From: Candidatus Wallbacteria bacterium
Lineage (GTDB): Bacteria > Muiribacteriota > JAQTZZ01
DNA: 64,000 nucleotides
Assembly (NCBI GenBank): GCA_028687545.1
Contig: JAQTZZ010000011.1
Location: forward strand, 1 to 64,000
Direction: 5' to 3'
Part shown: in pieces, positions 25,153 through 33,408 of the stretch
Position numbering within the stretch: position 1 is the stretch's first letter
Layout: each line of letters begins with the position of its first letter
The notes under the pieces: model-generated
Database searches by the model: none
What the model was told of the DNA's origin: nothing
What the model saw: only the letters and a program-made list of their open reading frames with translations
Position numbers and translations under genes: made by a program

Positions 25153-26526
25153 ATGAAAAAACTCTTACTCACCTTTCTCTGCATTGCCGGGTCGATTTCG
25201 GCAGCCACTCTTTATGGAAAAATCTATGATGAGGCAGCGCTGACATCAGTCGCCAACGCAGAAATCACAGTGATGGCCAGAAAAACAACCAGCGACCTGA
25301 ACGGGAATTACCAGTTTAAAAATGTCGACGGAATTGTGATAATTTCCGTAAAAGCTAAAAATTATTCGACATTCACCAACACCATCAGCATTGATAAGAA
25401 TAAGACCCGCTATGACATACCTCTGAAATCGATGACCAGCAAAACTCCTGTCCAGGATGTCGAAAAAACCCTTCAGAAAATTGAAATCCCCCAGATAGAA
25501 CCGAATCCTGCGGCCCAGGTCACCACAAAGTTCGACATTCCATCAGAAAAGCCGCTCAAAAAAAATCCTTCCCCTGCGGAAGGATCCATTCAGGAAAACC
25601 TGAAGCTTCCTGAGGAAACTGTCGCCGGATTTGCCGAAGAGTCCACCTTCAATGAAGCTAAAAAGGCACTGGATGACGGCGATTTTGTTCCGGCCATGCC
25701 TAAGTTCTATCAAGTGATGGTGCTGGGGAGGGACCTCACTAGGAAAATGAAATCCTGCTATTATATTGCGATCATCTACAAAGCCCAGTCCCAGTATTCA
25801 GTCAGCCTGGATTATCTTTACAAAACTCTGGCTTATGCCACTCATACCAGAGAAGACAAGACTTTCATCAATCAGTTGAAAAGTGAAATCGCCCAGGTCT
25901 ATTCCTTATTAAACAACTACGCACTCGCCAAACCGATGGTGGATGAAGTTCTGAGGGATGAGTCAGTCAACTTCCCACTCACAAATTTCAACTGCTATTC
26001 CTTTTATACGGATTTTTATCAGAAAAAAGATAATTTCCAGCAACTGGAACTTTATCTGAAAAAAGCCATTCAGACAAATGTCAATTCCCAGCTCAAGAGC
26101 AAACCCTATCTTTCAGTGATCGACCTTTATATCCAGAGGGAAGAATATGCAGACGCAGAAAAGTACCTGAACCAGCTCAAAGGTTTCTTCCAGTCACAGG
26201 AAACTGAAAAACGCGAAGTACTGCTGCTCGCCCTTAAAGAATATCAGACAAGCCTGCAGAAAGGGGACATTCCTACTGTCACCAAATCTGTGATCCCCGG
26301 GCTTGCCAAGGCCCTGGACATTGATCCGAATTATTCCCAGGCTCTCTGCTATCTGGTAAACATTGAATTTCTCACCGGAAAACTCACCAACAATCTCCAG
26401 CTTGCCCTGTCCGCCAAGGATCATGTGCAGAAGCTGATCAGCCTTGATCCTGAGTTTAAGGATCAGACAGGCAAGAAACCGTCAGACATGCTGAAGGAGA
26501 TTGAAACGTTTTTGAAGAATTTTTAG
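25153..26526 (+). CDS. Secreted protein with carboxypeptidase-regulatory-like and TPR domains
   Basis: A 457-residue protein with a signal peptide (MKKLLLTFLCIAGSISAA). Residues 19-95 match a carboxypeptidase D regulatory-like beta sandwich (LYGKIYDEAALTSVANAEIT, SDLNGNYQFKNVDG). A Pro/Lys-rich linker follows, then alpha-helical TPR-like repeats from about 165 to the end (AKKALDDGDFVPAMPKFYQV, SLDYLYKTLAYA). Such proteins often sit at the cell surface as scaffolds. The next gene begins three bases after its stop. I cannot name a specific function. Confidence 0.75.
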   Translation: MKKLLLTFLCIAGSISAATLYGKIYDEAALTSVANAEITVMARKTTSDLNGNYQFKNVDGIVIISVKAKNYSTFTNTISIDKNKTRYDIPLKSMTSKTPVQDVEKTLQKIEIPQIEPNPAAQVTTKFDIPSEKPLKKNPSPAEGSIQENLKLPEETVAGFAEESTFNEAKKALDDGDFVPAMPKFYQVMVLGRDLTRKMKSCYYIAIIYKAQSQYSVSLDYLYKTLAYATHTREDKTFINQLKSEIAQVYSLLNNYALAKPMVDEVLRDESVNFPLTNFNCYSFYTDFYQKKDNFQQLELYLKKAIQTNVNSQLKSKPYLSVIDLYIQREEYADAEKYLNQLKGFFQSQETEKREVLLLALKEYQTSLQKGDIPTVTKSVIPGLAKALDIDPNYSQALCYLVNIEFLTGKLTNNLQLALSAKDHVQKLISLDPEFKDQTGKKPSDMLKEIETFLKNF

Positions 26527-26529
26527 TCG

Positions 26530-27561
26530 ATGTACCATATAGGCCTTAATTTCTCCCATAACTCATCCGCAGCTGCAGTTTGCGACGGAAAACTTGTTTT
26601 CGCTGTCGCTGGGGAACGCATGTCAAGGGTCAAGTACTTTTTTGATTCAGGCGATGCTCACAAATCACTGCATTATCTTTTATCCAAATCCGGAATCAGC
26701 CCCGCAGAAATTGCCGGGATGGCCGTAAACTACGGCGCTTATCTGCCATCAGTCGCCAGGAGAGACGGAGACGGTTTTCTGCTCGATTACAAGCTTGGCA
26801 GCCGTCAGATCCCCACCCGCCTCTTCAATCATCATCTCTCACATGCGGCAGCCGTTTACCACACCTCAGGCCTAGCCGACTGCCTGATCATGGTTTCAGA
26901 CGCCAGGGGATCAGCAGAGCTTGGAGGATATCCTGTAACTGAAGCGGACTGGCTGCACGGCAGCCGGGGGCAGGAGGAAACCATCAGTTTTTATCATGGA
27001 AAAAAAGGAGTCAGTCTTTTGAACCGCATGGTGTTTCCCCATTCTCTAGGGGAATTCTATTCCCTGATTACGGCCTGGCTGGGATTCAACAGCCACAACC
27101 ATCCGCATGACGTGGAATTCAACGAAGGCAAGACCATGGGACTGGCTCCATACGGAGCCGGATTTTACAAAGGCGAGACTTTCATCTTCCTGGAAAAGGA
27201 AGGGTTTTCCTTTAATCCTGAATACATCAGGGTCAAAGATGATTCACTGTTTCTCACAGACCTGTTCCTTTACACTTTCGGTTCTTACAGACAGCAGAAT
27301 GAGCCGCTCAACTCTCAGCATCAACTGGCAGCCTTCATCGCCCAGAATGATCTGGAAAAAACCGTGCATTACCTGATCGAATCGCAGGCTTTTAAAAACC
27401 CGGCAGAGAATCTGCTTCTCTCAGGCGGCACTTTCCACAATTCGGTCTTGAACGGGAAACTGAAATCTTCGACCTTTTTCAAAAATGTATTCGCGATGCC
27501 TGCAGCCGACGATTCAGGCCTGGCGATCGGGAACGCGTTTCTTTCGTATCTGAGCCGGTAA
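26530..27561 (+). CDS. Carbamoyltransferase-family protein, Kae1-like domain only
   Basis: A 343-residue protein matching the N-terminal domain of NodU/CmcH/TobZ carbamoyltransferases: GLNFSHNSSAAAVCDGK at the start, AGERMSRVKYF, the metal-binding HHLSHAAAVY near 100, EGKTMGLAPYG near 200 and LSGGTFHNSVLNGKL near 298. Full enzymes have about 550-600 residues with a C-terminal YrdC-like domain, which is absent here. The next reading frame downstream is on the other strand, so no split partner exists nearby. It may carry out a partial reaction or act with a partner elsewhere. It follows the secreted TPR gene by three bases. Confidence 0.8.
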   Translation: MYHIGLNFSHNSSAAAVCDGKLVFAVAGERMSRVKYFFDSGDAHKSLHYLLSKSGISPAEIAGMAVNYGAYLPSVARRDGDGFLLDYKLGSRQIPTRLFNHHLSHAAAVYHTSGLADCLIMVSDARGSAELGGYPVTEADWLHGSRGQEETISFYHGKKGVSLLNRMVFPHSLGEFYSLITAWLGFNSHNHPHDVEFNEGKTMGLAPYGAGFYKGETFIFLEKEGFSFNPEYIRVKDDSLFLTDLFLYTFGSYRQQNEPLNSQHQLAAFIAQNDLEKTVHYLIESQAFKNPAENLLLSGGTFHNSVLNGKLKSSTFFKNVFAMPAADDSGLAIGNAFLSYLSR

Positions 27562-27574
27562 AGCCTTTTTCAGG

Positions 27575-28984
27575 CTACGGTGTTTCTTCCAGTTCGATCT
27601 TTATCGCCTTGGGAACCAGATTGCCGTCTATATTCTCAACCTGGGTGATTTCGAAAGTGACGCGCAGATCCTTTTTGAGTTTGGTGCCAAGCGTCTCCTG
27701 GAAACTCGAATTCTGGAAAATCACCTGCTGCCCGTCGTCGGAATGGATCACTCCATTGCCTGTCTTCTGATCGAACCAGGCCACTACTCCGGCATTCTGA
27801 GCTGCTGTTCCGGAAATGAATACGATATTGTAAGCATTGTATTCACCGCTGTTCTGATCCTTGATCACTTCGAAACGCGCTTTTTCGCCGATCTGGGCCA
27901 CTTTGATCAGCCTGCCCACAATGGCTGTAAAATGAAATGGATACTCGGATTCGTCCTCTGATTTCATGACTCCCCTGCCGTTATGCAGGTCAAAACTCTT
28001 CAGTACCCCGAAACTGAACTTGGACGGATCACGATTCAATACTTCTACAGAAACTGCAATCGGTCCGCGCCTGGACTTGGTAATTCCGAAGCGCACTGTT
28101 TCACCCTCGTACAGCGTCTGATATCCTTCGTTGACTATCGCTGAAAAATGCACGAAAATATCTTTCTTCCGGGATGCTGTCTTCAAGAAACCGATCCCCT
28201 TGGAATCATCAAACCACTTGACGATTCCTGTATACTGTTTTTCCATCTTGCTGCTGCGGATGATCTCCTCGATCGTTTCACCGTTGTGTTCCTTGATTTC
28301 CATGAGTTTCTTCAGGAGTTCCTTAACCTCATTCTGATTCGGGTTGATCTGAAGAGAGCGCTTGAGGTTGGTAATGGAGAGACTGATCAGGTTGAGCCGC
28401 TGATAAGACAGGGCCAGGTGCAGGAATGCGCTGTAGTCCATCGGATCGAGTGCAACCGATTTCTGGGAGAGCTTGACTGCGTCCTCGAAAAAATTCAGCT
28501 CATAATAAATGTTGGCCAGTTCCCTGTAATAATCATGGTTGTCATCCTTAAGGATCAAGGCCTGGTAATAAGCCATGATGGCTTCATCATATCGCTTGAG
28601 CTGGTAATAAAACATCCCCATCGAGCCGAAATAATATGATTCTCTGGGGTTTTCCTTCAGTTTCTCTTCCAGAAGGATCAGCCCCTGCTCCAGGATCTTG
28701 GTGGATTTGGCGAATTCCTCCCGCAGCTGGTAAATATTGGAAAGGTAGATATAGTTGTTGAAATTCTCAGGTTCGGCCTTGATCGCCTCCAGGTAGGATT
28801 TCACCGATTCTTCAAGATTGTTCAGGAGAAAATAGGTGAGCGCGATGGCGCTGAGATAGCGGCCATTCCCACGGTCGAGTTTGAGCGATTCAATCAGTTT
28901 CTCGAGTGCGGGCTTGTAGTCTCCCTCATTCAGAAGGTCCAGTGCCTGTGAATAATAAGCTTCGGCCTGGGCAAGTTTATTCAT
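27575..28984 (-). CDS. TPR protein with three C-terminal cold-shock-like domains
   Basis: A 469-residue cytoplasmic protein. Residues 1-235 form about six TPR units (NEGDYKPALEKLIESLKLD, YDEAIMAYYQALILKDD). Three OB folds follow. The first (about 250-315) is a clear cold-shock domain with GIVKWFDDSKGIGFL and KDIFVHFSAI, the RNP1 and RNP2 motifs of nucleic acid binding. The second (GVLKSFDLHNGRGVMKS) and third (GVVAWFDQKTGNGVIHS) keep the frame but lose aromatic residues. An RNA- or ssDNA-binding scaffold is inferred. GAGGT precedes the ATG. Confidence 0.85.
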   Translation of the reverse strand: MNKLAQAEAYYSQALDLLNEGDYKPALEKLIESLKLDRGNGRYLSAIALTYFLLNNLEESVKSYLEAIKAEPENFNNYIYLSNIYQLREEFAKSTKILEQGLILLEEKLKENPRESYYFGSMGMFYYQLKRYDEAIMAYYQALILKDDNHDYYRELANIYYELNFFEDAVKLSQKSVALDPMDYSAFLHLALSYQRLNLISLSITNLKRSLQINPNQNEVKELLKKLMEIKEHNGETIEEIIRSSKMEKQYTGIVKWFDDSKGIGFLKTASRKKDIFVHFSAIVNEGYQTLYEGETVRFGITKSRRGPIAVSVEVLNRDPSKFSFGVLKSFDLHNGRGVMKSEDESEYPFHFTAIVGRLIKVAQIGEKARFEVIKDQNSGEYNAYNIVFISGTAAQNAGVVAWFDQKTGNGVIHSDDGQQVIFQNSSFQETLGTKLKKDLRVTFEITQVENIDGNLVPKAIKIELEETP

Positions 28985-29046
28985 CTGACCTCACAAAAAA
29001 TAGGCATCGGCAAATTTTTCCAGGTTAATCCGCTTAAATCTTTGTA

Positions 29047-29076
29047 AACAAATCTTCGCTTCGCTTCAGATTTGTT
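29047..29076 (-). terminator. Inverted repeat downstream of the CBS gene
   Basis: AACAAATCT (29047-29055) and AGATTTGTT (29068-29076) form a nine-base stem with a 12-base loop, just past the stop of the CBS/HutP-like gene. No T-run follows on the minus strand, so termination is only a possibility. Confidence 0.35.
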
Positions 29077-29084
29077 AACAGAGC

Positions 29085-29867
29085 CTAAATTATACAGTAT
29101 CCCATCGCGATCGTCTTGGGGCCGTTCACAAGGGCATGGCCGCATCTGCCGAAAGCCGAGACCACGATCAATCCTTCCCCCCTGACGATGGCGACTTTGA
29201 AGCCTCCGCCAAGGCCGGGGTTGATCAGGTCAAGCTGTGCATACACATCACGGGCTGCTATGGAGACTGCGATTTTGTCCTTCAGGTCCTCGGAAATCAC
29301 GCCTCTGGCGATGGCTGCCACGATCACGGATTCCCTGAACTTGATCGGAAGCTTCTCACCAGTCTCGCCAACCTGCGTAATGGCAGCCTGCAGCCCGGCG
29401 TTGGATCCCTCTTCCAGCCAGTGATTCTCTTTTTGTCTGTCGCTGGTCATGGAAAGATAGATTGCCAGACGCTCTGGGGAAAGCTCCGGTTCCTTGCGCT
29501 TTTCATCAGCCAGGTCCTTGACCAGGTCGGTTTCAGTGATGATTCCAACTACCTCGCCGTTCCTGGAAAAGACCGGCAGGCAGCTGATGCTATTGTCAAG
29601 CATGGTGCGTGCTGCTTCATTGACTGTGGTTTCTTCTGTGACACGGGGAAAATCTCCTGTCATGAACTTGGAAACTTTCTCCTTGCCTGAGGAATCCTTT
29701 AAGAAATCCCTCTCTGTCAACACGCCCACCACATCATTCCCATCGATTACCACCAACTGCTTTACCCGGTTAAGTAAAGCCATTTTTCTGGCGCTTTCAA
29801 AGCTATCGCTGGAGGCTACTTTGAAAAACTTCTTCTCCATGATATCTCTCACCTTGATCTTGGGCAT
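29085..29867 (-). CDS. CBS-domain pair fused to a HutP-like domain
   Basis: A 260-residue protein. Residues 5-120 are two CBS domains (VRDIMEKKFFKVAS, GVLTERDFLKD, VSKFMTGDFPRV, GIITETDLVKDLADEK), a module that usually senses adenine nucleotides. Residues 128-260 resemble HutP, the histidine-dependent RNA-binding antiterminator of Bacillus: RLAIYLSMTSDR, IKFRESVIVAAIARGV, GGFKVAIVRGEGLIVVSAFG and GPKTIAMGYC. The histidines that bind His and metal in HutP are not present at the aligned places, so ligand or role may differ. It overlaps the PIN-TRAM gene by 19 bases and is probably in one operon with it. Confidence 0.7.
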   Translation of the reverse strand: MPKIKVRDIMEKKFFKVASSDSFESARKMALLNRVKQLVVIDGNDVVGVLTERDFLKDSSGKEKVSKFMTGDFPRVTEETTVNEAARTMLDNSISCLPVFSRNGEVVGIITETDLVKDLADEKRKEPELSPERLAIYLSMTSDRQKENHWLEEGSNAGLQAAITQVGETGEKLPIKFRESVIVAAIARGVISEDLKDKIAVSIAARDVYAQLDLINPGLGGGFKVAIVRGEGLIVVSAFGRCGHALVNGPKTIAMGYCII

Positions 29868-30961
29868 TCCGAATCCTCCTTTTTTATGTCTTTAAATTTT
29901 GCAAAAACAATCCTGCCTGCCTGGGTCTGGATTATATTTGTGACAATTACTTCCAGCAGCCGGCCCAGATATTTCCGGCCATTTTCCACAACGATCATCG
30001 TGCCGTCCTCAAGGTATCCGACGGCCTGATGATGCTCTTTCCCGGGCTTCACTAATTCTATCACCACTTCTTCGCCCGGGACAAGTACCGGTTTTAGAGC
30101 CAGTGAAACCTCATTCAGGTTGATGCATTCAAGCAGCTGCAAACGGGCGATTTTGGACATGTTGAAATCATTGGTCAGTAAAGTTCTCTTGGTTTTTTTG
30201 ACATAATTGATCAGTTTTTCATCGACATTCTCGCCTTCGATCGGTTCGCTGACAATTTCGAGTTTTCTGGGCAGTTCCCTTCGCATCTTCTCCAGATTTT
30301 CCAAGCCTCTCCTGCCTCTAAGCCTTTTACTCTGGTCTGAAGAATCTGCCAGCAGCTGCAGCTCGCGCAATACGCACTCATGGATCTGAATTACTTCCCT
30401 GATCATGCCGGTTTTCATCAGTTCAATGATCCGCCCGTCAATCAGGATATTTGTATCAGCGACGATTTTCTCCCCGATTGTTTCTTCAGCGCCCAGAAGC
30501 TTGGTCTCAGTCAGTCTTTTCAAGACCGTGACACCGATGAAAAAAGAAACCAGGTTAATGGCCAGAGGAGAGAATACTTTGATGATCAGAGCTACTTCCT
30601 GAGCTTCTTTTTCCAGTTCATCCAGGCTGTAGCTGTAGAAAAAATAATATGGAACCATGAAAAAAAGATTACCTGCGATCAATCCGAGGACTCCACCCAG
30701 GAAATCGCACCAGATTCTCTGAAAACTGACCTCTTTAGTCCATTGCTCATACCAGTCCAGAAAGTGGCGAATCACCACATTGCTGAACAGGTAAAACGCT
30801 CCGCCAAAGAGGAAATTCATCACCAGTTTCGGGGTCGCTCCGACCCAGTCACCCAGGAAATCCTGCCAGTAGGTGGGATAAATATTGACCAGGAAATTTC
30901 CGATGCTGATGCCCAGAATCGTAAAAAAAAGGTTGAAAAAACCGAGAATGATTTTCTTCAT
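29849..30961 (-). CDS. YacL-like membrane protein with PIN and TRAM domains
   Basis: A 370-residue protein with four hydrophobic helices in residues 1-160, a PIN-type nuclease domain (ADTNILIDGRIIELM near 168, ECVLRELQLLAD, LTNDFNMSKIARLQ) and a C-terminal TRAM domain (GEEVVIELVKPGKEHHQAVGY, GTMIVVENGRKYLG). This is the layout of Bacillus YacL and relatives. The acidic residues expected for PIN catalysis (Asp in ADTN, Glu in LREL, Asp in TNDF) are present. Membrane-tethered RNase activity is inferred from the family; the target RNA is unknown. It overlaps the CBS/HutP-like gene. Confidence 0.88.
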   Translation of the reverse strand: MKKIILGFFNLFFTILGISIGNFLVNIYPTYWQDFLGDWVGATPKLVMNFLFGGAFYLFSNVVIRHFLDWYEQWTKEVSFQRIWCDFLGGVLGLIAGNLFFMVPYYFFYSYSLDELEKEAQEVALIIKVFSPLAINLVSFFIGVTVLKRLTETKLLGAEETIGEKIVADTNILIDGRIIELMKTGMIREVIQIHECVLRELQLLADSSDQSKRLRGRRGLENLEKMRRELPRKLEIVSEPIEGENVDEKLINYVKKTKRTLLTNDFNMSKIARLQLLECINLNEVSLALKPVLVPGEEVVIELVKPGKEHHQAVGYLEDGTMIVVENGRKYLGRLLEVIVTNIIQTQAGRIVFAKFKDIKKEDSECPRSR

Positions 30962-31018
30962 ATTGTGAAAAATTAAACCCTAAAACATTATTTGTCAAAC
31001 ATTCAGGGATTTCCGCGC

Positions 31019-33358
31019 CTATTGCGAGGACTTGCGCACCACTTCCAGTTCGCAGAGATGGGAACCTACATCTTTCTGGAGTGTCAGAATGGCCTTCTGC
31101 AGCAAAGTTTCCAGAGAGATGAAATCATTGAGTATGTTCACGAAATCAAGATTTGCCTTGCTGAAATTCCTGACGATCTCGGTGGATTTATCGGCATTGT
31201 TCAGCATTTCGTATGAATTCATCAACTGATTGAGTGTTCCCAGATTTCTCTGCAGTTCCGCGAGAACTTCCTGATACTTCTGAAGCATGGGGAGAAAATC
31301 ATTTTCATGCTCCTTTAAAATCTCCTCTGTCTGATTGACGAATGAAACTATCTCTTCCCTGGTCTTTTTTTCAGAAGATTCCCAGGGACTGTCGGATTCG
31401 CTGATGATGCTGATCACCATGGTGTCAATCAGGTCTTTCTGTTTTCTAAGCTTCCTGGTCATGGTTGTCAGTTCAGACTGGAATTCTTCTTTCCAGGACT
31501 TGAATTTCGCTTTTTCAGGAGGTTTCCGCTCTGTGCTCGCATTCTGATCATCCACCATCAATCCCTGTTTTTCGTCGAATGCGCCGGACTCATACGGATC
31601 AGCGCTCAGACCTGTCACCTTGTGCTTCTGCCTGTCGATCCTGGGTTCCTCTTTCCTGACAGTCTTCTGAGCAGTTTCTCCGGATTTCTCAACCATCTTT
31701 TTCGGAGGCATGGCCGGGGCTTCAGGTTCTGCGACTTTCTTCACAGGCGGCAGGAGGTCTTCCTCCTCATCCTGCTTCATCAGCGAAAGAATATCTTCCT
31801 CAGGCTCGCTTGCCTTCTTCTTTGGCGGAAGGATGTCTTCCGGTGCCTCGGCCTCCACTTCAGGCGGCTGGATATCTGCCGGTTCCCCGGCCGCGAGCTT
31901 AGGCGGCAGGATGTCTGCTTGTTCTGAAACCGCAGGTTCAGGCGGCAGAACTTCAGCTTCTGGTTTCAAAGCTTGTTCAGGCTGCAGGCTATCTGCCGGC
32001 TCCATTTCCGGCTCCTCAGGTTGAGCGAGATTCTCCTCCCCTGCCGGCCGGGTGGCTTCTGCATCTGGAAGTACCTGTGGCATGGATTCTTCAATCAGCT
32101 TGTCCAGCTCATCAGGCTCTTTTTCCGGAGCAGGGATTTTACTCCCGTCCATAGCTGTTTCCTTGGCCTTTTCAGCGGCTTTGGCTTTTTTCTCCTCTTC
32201 GGCCTTGGCGATCTTCTCATTGATCAGCCGGATTTCTTCTTCAGTGAAGGCGGCTTTGCTGCCGTCAAACTTGAGGTGCTGCATCTCTTCGATGTCCTTC
32301 AATGAAATATCTGTGTTTTCATCGAGGATCTCGGACATGGTTTTGCTGTCCGGCTGGCCTTCGGCGATTGATTTAAGTATTGCATGTACACCCAGGATCG
32401 TGGGGCAGAATTTGATGATCCTGGAATAGTATGCTTTGGCCAGCTCGTAATTTTCCTCAAGAAAATTCAGAGTGGCCAGTTTGGCCATGATCTCGATGTC
32501 ATCGTCCTTGAGCTGTGAGGCAATTTTATAGTTGGTGCGGGCGTTCTTGAAATCTTTGGTCAGCATGCACATGTCGCCGAGCTTCATGTAAACTTCATTG
32601 TCATTGAAGATCAGCTGCAAAGCTTTTTTATAGAATGGTACCGCGTGATCAAAATTCCTGAGCCGGAAATAGATATTGCCGATCCGTTTGTTCACCTGGG
32701 ACTTGTTGGCTGAATTCCTGAAGAACACTTCAGCTTCCGGTGCAACCAGAAATTTTTCCAGATTTTTGATGGCTAATGGATACTGCTCAGTGAATTCATA
32801 CAATTCAGCCAGTTTTTCGTAAATTGCGATGTTGGATGGTTCAAGTTCCAGGGAATGTTCAAAAGCTTCAATGGACTTGTTCAGGTCGCGCTGCACAAGA
32901 TAAAAATTAGCCAGCTTGTAATAACCGATGGATTTTTTTGCAGATTCCAGGATGTATGTCTCCCAGATCTTCACCACCTTTTCAAAAAGACCCTGTTCCT
33001 GATAAAGGTCCGCCAGTTTTTCGTATACCGGGAGCCCTCCGGTGTACTCAATGCCTTTTTTCAGAATCAGTTGGGCTTCGTAAACCTTCTTGGCCTTGAG
33101 ATAGATCTCGGCCATCATCACATAAGGTGCGGCATACTTGTAATTGGCCTTGATGGCATCCTTGAGGTAATGATAGCACTGCTCATAGTCCTCGGAATGG
33201 TAAAAATTGTTCGCCAGCGTAAAATTTGAATCCGCCCCGTGAAAATCGATAGCGCTGCTGTCAGGGAGATTGGCCGGGACAGGTATGATTGAAGTCACCC
33301 GCTCCAGAAAATTGTATTTCATCCCCCGGAAACTGTCCAACACATTTAATAACGACAT
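31019..33358 (-). CDS. Large TPR protein with Pro/Glu-rich linker and coiled-coil tail
   Basis: A 779-residue protein without signal peptide. Residues ~45-340 hold about eight TPR units (ANNFYHSEDYEQCYHYLKDA, SIEAFEHSLELEPSN, FYKKALQLIFNDNEVYMKLG). Residues ~400-600 are acidic and Pro-rich with recurring ILPPK/ILPPE words. The last 160 residues are helical (MTRKLRKQKDLIDTMVISII, EEILKEHENDFLPML) and probably coiled coil. A scaffold role is inferred; no enzyme motif is seen. It has its own extended -10 promoter and lies upstream of the YacL-like gene in the same direction. Confidence 0.75.
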   Translation of the reverse strand: MSLLNVLDSFRGMKYNFLERVTSIIPVPANLPDSSAIDFHGADSNFTLANNFYHSEDYEQCYHYLKDAIKANYKYAAPYVMMAEIYLKAKKVYEAQLILKKGIEYTGGLPVYEKLADLYQEQGLFEKVVKIWETYILESAKKSIGYYKLANFYLVQRDLNKSIEAFEHSLELEPSNIAIYEKLAELYEFTEQYPLAIKNLEKFLVAPEAEVFFRNSANKSQVNKRIGNIYFRLRNFDHAVPFYKKALQLIFNDNEVYMKLGDMCMLTKDFKNARTNYKIASQLKDDDIEIMAKLATLNFLEENYELAKAYYSRIIKFCPTILGVHAILKSIAEGQPDSKTMSEILDENTDISLKDIEEMQHLKFDGSKAAFTEEEIRLINEKIAKAEEEKKAKAAEKAKETAMDGSKIPAPEKEPDELDKLIEESMPQVLPDAEATRPAGEENLAQPEEPEMEPADSLQPEQALKPEAEVLPPEPAVSEQADILPPKLAAGEPADIQPPEVEAEAPEDILPPKKKASEPEEDILSLMKQDEEEDLLPPVKKVAEPEAPAMPPKKMVEKSGETAQKTVRKEEPRIDRQKHKVTGLSADPYESGAFDEKQGLMVDDQNASTERKPPEKAKFKSWKEEFQSELTTMTRKLRKQKDLIDTMVISIISESDSPWESSEKKTREEIVSFVNQTEEILKEHENDFLPMLQKYQEVLAELQRNLGTLNQLMNSYEMLNNADKSTEIVRNFSKANLDFVNILNDFISLETLLQKAILTLQKDVGSHLCELEVVRKSSQ

Positions 33359-33391
33359 CTAATTCTCCTTGCACGATCAAAAGTCAGACTA

Positions 33392-33400
33392 ATTATACCA
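33392..33400 (-). promoter_or_regulatory. Extended -10 promoter of the large TPR gene
   Basis: On the minus strand TGG-TATAAT (33400 to 33392) is a perfect extended -10. The TPR ATG at 33358 lies 33 bases downstream, with AAGGAGAAT before it. The promoter lies between the stop of the NtrC-type gene and this start. Confidence 0.5.
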
Positions 33401-33408
33401 TGGGCTTC

